A DNA stretch of 7,093 bases from Maribacter sp. (GCA_003232155.1 QILY01000082.1:1-7093); one strand, 5' to 3'. Positions 1-6,921 are shown, counted from the first letter of the stretch. The notes: a model not told the origin generated them from the letters alone. Made by a program: numbers and translations.

Positions 1-432
1 TTTCATTATAATTTTGTAAATCCCAATGATAAATTAAGTGCCCATAAAGTAATTTCTATCGCTTTGAAAATAAAGCTTCCCGAGTATAAAAATGTTTTGG
101 TTTTTGGCACAAGTTGTAATGTAGCGATAGCAGGTAATTATAAAAACTTAAAGGTGATTTTAGATGATGGCAGGTGTGATTTGACCCAAGTATCGGAAAC
201 TTCAGAGATTACAACTCGAAGTGGAGATATAAGTGTAAGCAGTTCAAAAGCGAAAATTGTAGCAACTAGTGCTTATGGCGAAGTTCAAGAAAACAAAATA
301 CCATTAGGAGACGACCATTTTATACTTCGTTCCACAACGGGTAACATCCATCTAAAGATTTTGCCCATCTATAAAGTGAAGAATGAATTTAAAGAAGTCC
401 CTCCTGCTAGTTACTGTAATATTGATCATTGA
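1..432 (+). CDS. C-terminal part of a DUF4097/GIN-like beta-strand repeat protein (5' truncated)
   Basis: The reading frame is open from the first base, so this is the C-terminal part (143 residues) of a longer protein that starts outside the window. A TTG at 64 could serve as a start, but the upstream codons are open and encode similar protein, so I do not use it. The sequence alternates short beta strands with turns: one segment runs ITTRSGDISVSSSKAKIVAT, and another is LRSTTGNIHLKIL near the end. This strand-turn pattern, with T-x-S/T-G-D/N-I repeats, resembles the DUF4097 and putative auto-transporter adhesin head (GIN) beta-helix families, which are common in Bacteroidota and mostly uncharacterised. 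The last 16 residues and the stop lie inside the lspA coding region in another frame, and they do not continue the strand pattern. The function is unknown. A role in the envelope or at the cell surface is only inferred, since no signal peptide is visible in the fragment. Confidence 0.6.
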   Translation, partial: FHYNFVNPNDKLSAHKVISIALKIKLPEYKNVLVFGTSCNVAIAGNYKNLKVILDDGRCDLTQVSETSEITTRSGDISVSSSKAKIVATSAYGEVQENKIPLGDDHFILRSTTGNIHLKILPIYKVKNEFKEVPPASYCNIDH

Positions 433-1093
433 TCAAATCAGTAAAATATATATCAAGACCCATTTTACCTATCAAGAATCAGTTGCTGTTTTTGACTGGT
501 TTCAAATACTTTTTATTGAAAATTCGGGAGCGGCATGGGGGGCTAAACTCAGTGATTTTTTACCTGTTTCCGAATCAACGGGCAAACTGATTTTAACTAT
601 ATTTAGATTATTGGCTATAACAGGTATAGGTTATTGGCTTTATGATACGATCAAGAAAAATTCTCCTAATACTTTGATATTGGCAGTTTCATTAATTTTT
701 GCTGGAGCTGTGGGCAATATTTTAGATTCTGTTTTTTATGGTACGCTATTTAACGAGAGTACCCCCAGTCAGGTAGCTACATTATTTTCAGATGAACCAT
801 ATGATAGTATTTTTTATGGTAAGGTGGTTGATATGTTACATTTTCCTATAATCAAAGGGGCAGTTTGGCCCGAGTGGGTTCCTTATTTTGGCGGTAGTAC
901 TTTTAACTTTTTTGAACCTGTTTTTAACATTGCCGATATGGCAATTAGTACTGGAGTAGGGGTTCTGTTGGTTTTTAATAAAAAAGCTTTTGGAGACAAA
1001 AAGAATGAGGCGGTCGCTGATGTCGAAGAATCACAAATTGAAGAACCTCAAGTTGAAGTAAACGAATACGTTTTCTCTGGAGTAACACAATAA
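383..1093 (+). CDS. lspA: Lipoprotein signal peptidase (signal peptidase II), LspA
   Basis: This inner-membrane aspartyl protease removes the signal peptide from diacylglyceryl-modified prolipoproteins just before the lipidated cysteine. The 236-residue protein has four likely membrane helices (about residues 4-22, 67-88, 97-117 and 178-198). It carries the family landmarks DQISK (17-21), ENSGAAWG (46-53) and GNILD (111-115). By comparison with the Pseudomonas enzyme, the catalytic aspartates are D150 in KVVDM and D185 in FNIADMAIS. About 30 residues between GNILD and VVDM form an insert that I recall as typical of Bacteroidota LspA; it makes the protein longer than the usual 160-170. An acidic tail follows the last helix (about 205-236). 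The ATG at 383 is chosen because MNLKKSLLL begins the first helix and no later start would keep it. That start forces a 50-bp overlap with the upstream gene, so the two are probably translated from one mRNA. The last 46 bp overlap the opposite-strand cyclo-ligase gene. Confidence 0.96.
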   Translation: MNLKKSLLLVTVILIIDQISKIYIKTHFTYQESVAVFDWFQILFIENSGAAWGAKLSDFLPVSESTGKLILTIFRLLAITGIGYWLYDTIKKNSPNTLILAVSLIFAGAVGNILDSVFYGTLFNESTPSQVATLFSDEPYDSIFYGKVVDMLHFPIIKGAVWPEWVPYFGGSTFNFFEPVFNIADMAISTGVGVLLVFNKKAFGDKKNEAVADVEESQIEEPQVEVNEYVFSGVTQ

Positions 1094-1617
1094 TCTAAAG
1101 GAATATCATTCTCATATACATCGGTTATTGAATCTACTACTTCAAAAATTGATAATCCTACTTTTATTGCTTCCGGTCTGCATTTACTTAGAAAATCATC
1201 ATAAAAGCCTTTTCCATAACCAACTCTATTTCCTTTTTTATCAAAGGCTAAAAGCGGAACGAAAATCACATCAATTTTATGAGCGGCTATCTCAATACCA
1301 TCAACAGGTTCAGGTATGCCCCAGTTATTTTTTATGAGCTTGGTGCTATCTGTAAGCAGATAATGTTCTAAAGCAGTCTCAGTATGTATTTTTGGAAGTA
1401 CAACGTTTTTATCTTTTCCCTGTAAGATGGATAAAAGAAAGGTAGTATCAATTTCTTTCTTTTCTGAAATAGGTAAAAATAAGTGATAATAGTCATAAGA
1501 CCATATCGGAAGTTCTAGAAGTTTATTGGCTATAGTCAAACTAGAACTTAAAAGTGATTCTGGGGAAATCTTTTTTCTAAGTTCAGAAAATTTTAATCGC
1601 AAATCTTTTTTTAACAT
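1048..1617 (-). CDS. ygfA: 5-formyltetrahydrofolate cyclo-ligase
   Basis: This cytosolic enzyme uses ATP and Mg2+ to convert 5-formyltetrahydrofolate to 5,10-methenyltetrahydrofolate, returning the stored or inhibitory folate form to one-carbon metabolism. The 189-residue length is normal for the family. Visible landmarks are the basic N-terminus MLKKDLRLKFSELRKK, where the family contacts ATP, then NNWGIPEP (97-104), DVIFVPLLAFD (116-126), the glycine-rich nucleotide and metal signature GNRVGYGKGFYD (129-140), and DIPLDYCVTP (171-180) near the end. The ATG at 1615-1617 puts the start at the usual family position. The gene is read leftward, divergently from uvrC across a 693-bp gap, and its 3' end overlaps the 3' end of lspA. 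I see no terminator hairpin between the two. No tetrahydrofolate riboswitch was recognised upstream. The symbol follows the E. coli gene (also called fau); MTHFS is the eukaryotic name. Confidence 0.95.
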   Translation of the reverse strand: MLKKDLRLKFSELRKKISPESLLSSSLTIANKLLELPIWSYDYYHLFLPISEKKEIDTTFLLSILQGKDKNVVLPKIHTETALEHYLLTDSTKLIKNNWGIPEPVDGIEIAAHKIDVIFVPLLAFDKKGNRVGYGKGFYDDFLSKCRPEAIKVGLSIFEVVDSITDVYENDIPLDYCVTPEKTYSFTST

Positions 1618-1959
1618 AGAAAGTTGTTAAATTTTGCGAGGGAATAAAATATAATATTATCTACTACTCTTTTACAGCAACAGCGTAGTATATTTTGAAA
1701 CAAAGCATTAGAATTAAGTAGGTGCCGAGGGTTATAAAATAATTATCCATATAATATGATTTTGATATTCTAAATATATGTAAAATATCCCTTTAAATGC
1801 ACTTTTTTATCGATGAAATGCATCTTTTTGCTAAATATTTAACGTTTCAATACATTTTTAATAATAATAATTTAACCAGAATATGCGTAATAAATTGATT
1901 TTCAATTAGTTAAATAAACCTCTGAATTTTTTAAATTTTAACATGATATTATTAAACAC
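1618..1959. other. Gene-free AT-rich stretch upstream of the cyclo-ligase gene
   Basis: I see no credible coding frame here. The stretch is very AT-rich and has many stops in all frames. It must hold the leftward promoter of the cyclo-ligase gene, yet by eye I find no exact match to the Bacteroidota -7 element TAnnTTTG on that strand; the closest is a near match within 1692-1701. A small direct repeat of the form AAATGCA(T)C followed by a T run occurs twice within 1795-1830. Nothing else stands out. Confidence 0.5.
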
Positions 1960-2176
1960 TCATTTTTTAGGAAAGAACTCGTTTAAACTTTTTGTTTGGA
2001 ACCGAAAATATTCGCTTTTGTGCTCATATGAAGTCATTTTTTATTAGCATAGCATGGTTACGGTAGTCAAAAACGGCAAAATATGAGTGCAAAATGGAAT
2101 ATTTGCAGGTACCTGCCTGCCGTCAGGCAGGAAAGAAAAAGTTTAAACGGTCAAGATGAGTTCATTAAAAAATGAA
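1960..2176. repeat. Long imperfect inverted repeat (MITE-like or long-hairpin element)
   Basis: Two arms of roughly 90-115 bases face each other around a centre near 2049-2061. Matching blocks, left against the complement of right, are: 1960-1969 with 2166-2175 (10 of 10, TCATTTTTTA); 1975-1980 with 2158-2163 (6 of 6, GAACTC); 1981-1997 with 2132-2148 (16 of 17, GTTTAAACTTTTT then G or C then TTT); and 2006-2029 with 2081-2104 (20 of 24). Weaker pairing runs on towards the centre. The right arm carries 27 bases between two blocks where the left arm has 8, and the extra bases are mostly the GC palindrome at 2112-2131. The element lies between two divergent genes and has no coding frame. It could be a relic non-autonomous mobile element or a structured RNA region. 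I see no clear target-site duplication. Confidence 0.75.
2105..2131. repeat. CCTGCCTG-type palindromic repeat, copy 1
   Basis: A perfect 8-bp stem, CCTGCCTG (2112-2119) and CAGGCAGG (2124-2131), closes a 4-base CCGT loop. It overlaps a second perfect palindrome, GCAGGTACCTGC (2105-2116). The block is far more GC-rich than its surroundings and sits in the right arm of the larger inverted repeat. Related sequences occur at 6898-6921 and 7017-7059. From memory, CCTGCCTG palindromes of this kind are scattered between genes in marine flavobacteria, like REP elements. They appear here only in non-coding DNA. Confidence 0.8.
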
Positions 2177-2310
2177 GGCTTTTGATCTAAGCCTGTATGA
2201 AATTATCTAGTTCATATTAACGTTAAATAATATAAAAACACAATGTGGTTCTATAAAAACATAGTAAATTAACCTTTAATAGCAATACCAAAAAAGAAGC
2301 ACCGATTTAC
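2177..2310 (+). other. uvrC upstream region, no recognisable promoter
   Basis: This AT-rich leader lies between the inverted repeat and the uvrC start. It should hold the uvrC promoter, but I find no exact TAnnTTTG element in it. The bases just before the start (AAAAAAGAAGCACCG, then the last few before ATG) are A-rich with a weak AGAAG, as is usual for Bacteroidota translation starts. I see no LexA-type or other damage-responsive operator that I could support. Confidence 0.4.
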
Positions 2311-4104
2311 ATGCCCCAATTACCTATTGAAATACAGCTCAGTACACTTCCCAAGAACCCGGGGGTTTATCAATTTTATGATATTGATGGTAAGGTATTG
2401 TATGTTGGTAAAGCAAAAGATTTAAAGAAAAGGGTATCGTCATATTTCCATAAAAACCATGAATATGGCAAAACCCGTGTTTTGGTAAAGAAAATAAGAC
2501 GAATTGAGCATATAGTTGTCCCTACAGAATCTGATGCCCTATTATTAGAGAACAATCTTATAAAAAAATATCGTCCACGCTATAATGTTTTATTAAAAGA
2601 TGATAAATCATACCCTTGGATCTGTATTAAGAATGAAAGGTACCCGAGGGTTTTTACAACTAGAAAATTGATTAAAGACGGGTCAGAATATTATGGCCCA
2701 TATACCAGTTTGAAAACAGTGAGAATATTACTTGATCTTATCAAAAGTGTATATCCGCTGAGAACCTGTAATTATAATCTTTCAAAAGAAAAAATAGCTT
2801 CTGGCAAATACAAAGTGTGCTTAGAATATCATTTGGGCAATTGCAACGGCCCGTGTGAGGCGCATCAAAATACCGAAGATTATGACAGGCAGGTTTCTGA
2901 TATTCGAGAAATTATCAAAGGTAATTTTAAATCTTCATTGCATTATTTTAAAGGCCAAATGAAAATATTGGCAAAAGAAATGAGATTTGAAGAGGCACAA
3001 CTTATAAAAGAAAAGATTGAGGTATTAGAGAACTATCAGGTAAAAACTACAATTGTAAATCCTAAGATTAATAATGTTGATGTATTTTCTATTATTTCTG
3101 ATGAAGCATTTGCCTATGTGAATTTTCTACAACTTTCCCATGGATCAATAATACGATCTCATACTATGGAGATTAAAAAGAAATTGGAAGAAAAGAATGA
3201 AGACCTCATACAATTGGCCATTGTAGAAATACGACAACGTTTTAAATCAGAATCAAAAGAACTATACTTGCCTTTCAACGTTATTGTGGAACCATACCTT
3301 AAGGTGACGGTACCACAGTTGGGCGATAAAAAGAAAATCTTAGACCTTTCAGAACGCAACGCCAAATTTTTTAGGCAAGAACGGTTTAAGCAAGTTATGA
3401 TTACCGACCCTGATAGGCATGTGAATAGGCTTATGGCTCAAATGAAAAAAGATATACATCTCTCAGAAGAGCCCAGGCATATTGAATGTTTTGACAATAG
3501 TAATATTCAAGGTAGTAACCCTGTGGCAGCCTGTGTGGTATTTAAAAATGGGAAACCTTCAAAAAAAGAATACCGTCATTTTAATATAAAAACAGTTGAT
3601 GGCCCTGATGATTTTGCCTCAATGGAAGAAGTGGTTTTTAGACGTTACAAAAGACTTTTAGGAGAGGAGCAACCTTTATCTTTACCTCAACTTATTGTCA
3701 TTGATGGTGGAAAGGGACAGCTATCATCAGCTGTAAAAAGTTTGGATGTTTTAGGTTTGAGAGGGAAAATAGCAATTATAGGTATTGCAAAAAGATTAGA
3801 GGAAATTTATTTTCCAGATGACCCTATTCCGTTGTATTTGGATAAAAAATCGGAAAGCTTAAAAATTATACAACAACTTAGAAATGAAGCCCATCGTTTC
3901 GCAATTAACTTTCATAGAAATAAAAGAAGTAAAGCTGCTATAAATTCTGAACTAGAATCTATCGAGGGTATTGGAGAAAAAACGGCTGAAGAGCTATTAA
4001 AAAAATATAGATCGGTGAAGCGAATCAAAGAAGCTTCGATTGAAAACTTGGCAGAAATGGTGGGAATATCAAAAGCCACAAAAATTTATGAAACGTTTCA
4101 TTAA
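2311..4104 (+). CDS. uvrC: UvrABC excinuclease subunit C (UvrC)
   Basis: UvrC makes both cuts around bulky DNA lesions marked by UvrA and UvrB in nucleotide excision repair. The 597-residue protein is full length with every expected domain. The GIY-YIG nuclease (about 12-95), for the 3' incision, shows GVY (18-20), YVG (31-33), R41 and the metal-binding E80. Four cysteines, C153, C170, C178 and C182, match the spacing of the iron-sulfur cluster ligands known in E. coli UvrC. A UVR motif that contacts UvrB spans about 208-243. The RNase H/endonuclease V-like domain, for the 5' incision, has its acidic and histidine residues at D395 (ECFDNSN), D465 (IDGGKGQ) and H528 (EAHRFA). Two helix-hairpin-helix motifs close the protein (about 549-597, IEGIGEKTAEELL). 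The ATG at 2311 gives the family N-terminus. The downstream patatin gene follows after 23 bp and is probably co-transcribed. Confidence 0.98.
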   Translation: MPQLPIEIQLSTLPKNPGVYQFYDIDGKVLYVGKAKDLKKRVSSYFHKNHEYGKTRVLVKKIRRIEHIVVPTESDALLLENNLIKKYRPRYNVLLKDDKSYPWICIKNERYPRVFTTRKLIKDGSEYYGPYTSLKTVRILLDLIKSVYPLRTCNYNLSKEKIASGKYKVCLEYHLGNCNGPCEAHQNTEDYDRQVSDIREIIKGNFKSSLHYFKGQMKILAKEMRFEEAQLIKEKIEVLENYQVKTTIVNPKINNVDVFSIISDEAFAYVNFLQLSHGSIIRSHTMEIKKKLEEKNEDLIQLAIVEIRQRFKSESKELYLPFNVIVEPYLKVTVPQLGDKKKILDLSERNAKFFRQERFKQVMITDPDRHVNRLMAQMKKDIHLSEEPRHIECFDNSNIQGSNPVAACVVFKNGKPSKKEYRHFNIKTVDGPDDFASMEEVVFRRYKRLLGEEQPLSLPQLIVIDGGKGQLSSAVKSLDVLGLRGKIAIIGIAKRLEEIYFPDDPIPLYLDKKSESLKIIQQLRNEAHRFAINFHRNKRSKAAINSELESIEGIGEKTAEELLKKYRSVKRIKEASIENLAEMVGISKATKIYETFH

Positions 4105-4127
4105 AAATTAGAGACTAACTAAAAACA

Positions 4128-6398
4128 ATGCAAAAAGCAATACTTTCTTTTTTGGCAATATGTATTACATGCCTCTCTATGGCTCAGAATATAGAGAAAG
4201 ATGTAAAAGTAGGCCTTGTATTGAGTGGAGGTGGCGCGAAGGGCTTGGCACATGTTGGTGCAATAAAAGTGATAGAAGAAGCAGGGATTAAGATTGATTA
4301 TATTGGAGGTACGAGTATAGGTGCCCTTGTAGGGGCACTTTATGCTGCGGGTTATTCGCCAACTGAATTAGATTCAATTTTTAGAGCGATAGATTTTAAT
4401 AATTTGATTCAAGATAACCTACCCAGAAGTGCAAAGACCTTTTATGAGAAAGAAAACTCAGAAAGATATGCATTGACCCTGCCTTTCAATAAGTTTAAAA
4501 TTTCAGTGCCGTCTGCATATTCTGGGGGGCAAAACCTATACAATGAACTGGTGAGGCTATTATACCATGTTAAAGATATTGAAGATTTTAATGCCTTGCC
4601 CATACCTTTCGTATGTATAGCTACTGATGTAGAAACTGGTGAAGAAGTGGTCTTGAACAAAGGGTATCTACCTGAAGCTATTATGGCCAGTGGAACGCTG
4701 CCATCTCTTTTTGAACCGGCCAAAATTGATGGTAAAGTTTTGATTGATGGAGGTGTTGTGAACAATTATCCTATAGAAAAGGTAAAAGCTATGGGTGCAG
4801 ATATTATTATAGGCGTAGATGTGCAACATGAACTTTCAAATCGTGAGTCCTTATTATCAGCTACCGAAATTCTTTTACAAATAAATAATTTTAGTACTGC
4901 AGAAGCCATGGTCGAAAAATCAAAACAGACCCATATTTATATTAAACCTGATATCGAAGGTTATTCAGTACTGGATTTTGATAAAAGGGATACTATTATA
5001 AAAATAGGGGAAGTTGCCGCTCGAAAAAAGTATGCTGCCTTAAAAGAACTTTCGGTTAATCAGAAAAAAAATAAAAAAGTCATTAAAACCATTGCCGCAA
5101 AAGATGAAATTATTGTAAATAGACTTGTAATATTAGGAAATAATAAAAACTATTCTAGAAGGTATATCGAAGGAAAGCTAAGATTTGAATTGGGAAAAAA
5201 AATCACTTTCGAAAAATTACAACAAGGTATTAGTAACCTATCTGCCACAGGAAACTTTCAAACTATTCGATACCAATTACTATCTAACGGTATCGGAGAA
5301 GATCTGATTTTGAAATTAGAAGAAAACCCTACTAAAACATTTATACGGTTGGGAGTTCACTATGATGATCTATATAATAGTGCAGCATTGATAAACCTTA
5401 CCAAAAAGAATTTTTTAATGCAAGATGATGTTGCATCTTTTGATTTTATTTTAGGAGATAATCTACGGTATAATCTACAGTATTATGTTGATAAAGGTTC
5501 GTATTGGGGTTTTGGTATTAATTCAAGATTAAATGATTTTGAAAAAGAAATTGATTTTGACATACTGCGTGATAATTTTGATGTGAATGATGTACCTAAT
5601 CTAAACACCATTAATTTAGGGGTTGTAGACTTTACTAATCAAATATATTTACAGACGGTTTGGCAAGAAGAATTTGCCTTTACAATTGGGGCAGAGCACA
5701 AATTTTTAAGATATAGTACACGAACCTTAGGAGACCTTCCTGATGAGACAATTAATGAACTAGATCAGTCGAGAGTTGGTAGCAACGGAAGAACATTGTT
5801 CGAAAAAAGTGATTTTTATAGTGCTTATGGGCAGCTTACTTTTGACACGTATGATGACAAGTATTTTCCAACAAAAGGATTCTACTTTGATGGAGATTTT
5901 CATTTCTATGTGTTTTCTTCCGATTTTAATCAGAACTTTAAAGAGTTTTCTATAACCAAAGGAAAAATAGGTTTTGCAACTCCGGTTTTCAATAACTTTT
6001 CATTGAATTTTAATACAGAAATCGGATTTAAATTAGGAACTTCCAATGTTACTACTTTTGATTTTATATTAGGGGGTTATGGTACTAACCTGATTAATAA
6101 TTTTGTTCCCTTTTTAGGGTACGATTTTTTGTCTTTACCTGGGAATAGTTATGTTAAGACTGATGTAAGGTTAGATTTTGAATTTGTTCCTAAAAACCAT
6201 TTTTTGCTCTCCGCCAATTTCGCCAATGTAGATGATGACCTTTTTAGAACAGGAGAGTGGTTCTCTGAGCCTACTTTTTCTGGGTATGCCCTTGGCTATG
6301 GTTGGGAGTCTTTTATTGGTCCGATACAAGTACTATATTCATGGTCTCCCGAGAATGGTGAAGGTAATTTATTTTTCAGTGTAGGATATTGGTTCTAA
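4128..6398 (+). CDS. Patatin-like phospholipase with POTRA domain and outer-membrane beta-barrel (PlpD-type)
   Basis: This is a 756-residue secreted serine lipase tethered to an outer-membrane barrel. It starts with a signal peptide (1-19, probable cut SMA/QN). The patatin domain (about 26-230) has the oxyanion loop GGGAKG (34-39), the nucleophile S63 in GTSIG (61-65) and the partner D207 in the DGG motif (207-209), so the Ser-Asp dyad is intact. After a lysine-rich linker (about 310-326) comes one POTRA-like domain (about 327-398), with NRLVILGNN at its start and LEENP at its end. The rest (about 402-756) alternates polar and aromatic strands like an Omp85 barrel, with DDKYFPTKG (576-584), and ends in a phenylalanine as the barrel insertion signal requires. 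This order matches the type Vd autotransporter PlpD. Where VRGY/F is usual in Omp85 proteins, I see only LGGYG (648-652), without the arginine. The substrate is unknown; membrane phospholipid is likely from the family. The gene is probably expressed with uvrC. Confidence 0.93.
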   Translation: MQKAILSFLAICITCLSMAQNIEKDVKVGLVLSGGGAKGLAHVGAIKVIEEAGIKIDYIGGTSIGALVGALYAAGYSPTELDSIFRAIDFNNLIQDNLPRSAKTFYEKENSERYALTLPFNKFKISVPSAYSGGQNLYNELVRLLYHVKDIEDFNALPIPFVCIATDVETGEEVVLNKGYLPEAIMASGTLPSLFEPAKIDGKVLIDGGVVNNYPIEKVKAMGADIIIGVDVQHELSNRESLLSATEILLQINNFSTAEAMVEKSKQTHIYIKPDIEGYSVLDFDKRDTIIKIGEVAARKKYAALKELSVNQKKNKKVIKTIAAKDEIIVNRLVILGNNKNYSRRYIEGKLRFELGKKITFEKLQQGISNLSATGNFQTIRYQLLSNGIGEDLILKLEENPTKTFIRLGVHYDDLYNSAALINLTKKNFLMQDDVASFDFILGDNLRYNLQYYVDKGSYWGFGINSRLNDFEKEIDFDILRDNFDVNDVPNLNTINLGVVDFTNQIYLQTVWQEEFAFTIGAEHKFLRYSTRTLGDLPDETINELDQSRVGSNGRTLFEKSDFYSAYGQLTFDTYDDKYFPTKGFYFDGDFHFYVFSSDFNQNFKEFSITKGKIGFATPVFNNFSLNFNTEIGFKLGTSNVTTFDFILGGYGTNLINNFVPFLGYDFLSLPGNSYVKTDVRLDFEFVPKNHFLLSANFANVDDDLFRTGEWFSEPTFSGYALGYGWESFIGPIQVLYSWSPENGEGNLFFSVGYWF

Positions 6399-6470
6399 CC
6401 CAAAAATCAAGTTTACCCCAAGGATTATTTACTTGTGTCCGGAATAGAAAGGCACATAGCAAATCAACAA
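6399..6470. other. Short spacer after the patatin gene
   Basis: This non-coding spacer runs from the patatin stop codon to the terminator hairpin. I see no further element in it. Confidence 0.5.
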
Positions 6471-6495
6471 AAAACGCCCTTCTTAAGGGCGTTTT
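6471..6495. terminator. Two-way intrinsic terminator between convergent genes
   Basis: A perfect 11-bp stem, AAAACGCCCTT (6471-6481) with AAGGGCGTTTT (6485-6495), closes a CTT loop. It lies 72 bases after the patatin stop and 29 bases after the stop of the leftward small gene, so it can end both transcripts. Rightward transcripts get four U before AAAUA. Leftward transcripts get six U, then GUUG, a better U tract. The hairpin may therefore serve the small gene at least as well as the uvrC-patatin unit. Confidence 0.9.
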
Positions 6496-6524
6496 AAATA
6501 GTCAAGTTGGTTTGGTTATTAATA

Positions 6525-6695
6525 TTATTCAAAGGCAAAGCCTGTAACTACTCTAAATATAAAAGCATAAAGTACAATCAAGAAACAGATAAAACTGAAC
6601 CAAGCAAATACCTTAAAGTAAGATCTTACGATATAATGCCCCAAATTTTTGAAGGCATCTAAATAAATTTGTTTGATAAGTAAAACATTTTTCAT
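6525..6695 (-). CDS. Small single-span membrane protein, 56 residues (DUF6747-like)
   Basis: An ATG at 6693-6695, read leftward, opens a 56-codon frame that ends in TAA at 6525-6527. The protein begins MKNVLLIKQIYLDAFKNLGH, an amphipathic N-terminal part with basic and acidic residues. A hydrophobic helix rich in Phe, Ile and Leu follows (about 29-50, VFAWFSFICFLIVLYAFIF), and the end is RVVTGFAFE. One membrane span with the short C-terminus beyond it is the likely topology. From memory it resembles short flavobacterial proteins labelled DUF6747, whose function is unknown; I cannot confirm that match here. A strong terminator 29 bases past the stop and convergent placement against the patatin gene support a real, separately transcribed gene. 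I see no exact TAnnTTTG promoter upstream. It is too short for most ORF-length cutoffs, so it could easily be missed. Confidence 0.8.
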   Translation of the reverse strand: MKNVLLIKQIYLDAFKNLGHYIVRSYFKVFAWFSFICFLIVLYAFIFRVVTGFAFE

Positions 6696-6897
6696 GCGAT
6701 TTGGAATTTAGGTTAATTGGAATTTGGGTTTATATATAACTTGAAATCTTAGCGTTACGTATTTTGTAACAGGTATTTGTTGTGAACAAGATCAGTTGTG
6801 TGGTGAAACCTACTTATAAGGTAATGCGATTACGTCTTTTGAATGCTGTTTAGCCCGCATTATTCACGGGTTTTCGTTATGAAAAGTCAAAGTACCA
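6696..6897. other. Gene-free upstream region of the small membrane-protein gene
   Basis: I see no supported coding frame. The part next to the small gene (6696-6760) is AT-rich and should hold its leader and promoter. Further right the base composition becomes mixed, with CCCG at 6854-6857 and CGGG at 6867-6870 able to form a short stem. The phrase CTGTTTAGCCC (6846-6856) recurs in a shorter form, CTGTAGCCC, at 6958-6966, which suggests that a repeat cluster begins about here. Confidence 0.45.
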
Positions 6898-6921
6898 ACC
6901 TGCCTGCCTGCAAAGGCAGGT
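6898..6921. repeat. CCTGCCTG-type palindromic repeat, copy 2
   Basis: CCTGCCT (6903-6909) pairs perfectly with AGGCAGG (6914-6920) around a GCAA loop, a GNRA-type tetraloop if transcribed in this direction. The flanking bases add symmetry: ACCTGCC (6898-6904) can pair instead with GGCAGGT (6915-6921). Outside lie CCAA (6895-6898) against TTGG (6926-6929) and TTCGTTA (6873-6879) against TAACGAA (6947-6953), so the repeat sits at the centre of a looser inverted structure of about 80 bases. Confidence 0.75.

Noticed and set aside
64..432. Complete 122-residue gene starting at TTG 64
   Set aside because: The frame is open to base 1 and the upstream residues look like the same protein, so it is a truncated gene rather than a short complete one.
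1128..1337. 69-residue plus-strand frame inside the cyclo-ligase gene
   Set aside because: It lies antisense to a well-supported enzyme and has a low-complexity leucine-rich translation with no recognisable feature.
1690..1704. Candidate rightward promoter around TATATTTTG
   Set aside because: The spacing is one base off TAnnTTTG, and any transcript would start over 600 bases before uvrC and cross the long inverted repeat.
1618..1740. Folate riboswitch upstream of the cyclo-ligase gene
   Set aside because: I found no paired GC-rich helices or conserved core that would support a tetrahydrofolate riboswitch.
3159..3365. 68-residue minus-strand frame inside uvrC
   Set aside because: It is an antisense shadow of the UvrC middle region with no family features or start context.
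4442..4765. 107-residue minus-strand frame inside the patatin gene
   Set aside because: It is an antisense shadow of the conserved patatin domain; its translation shows no domain or signal.
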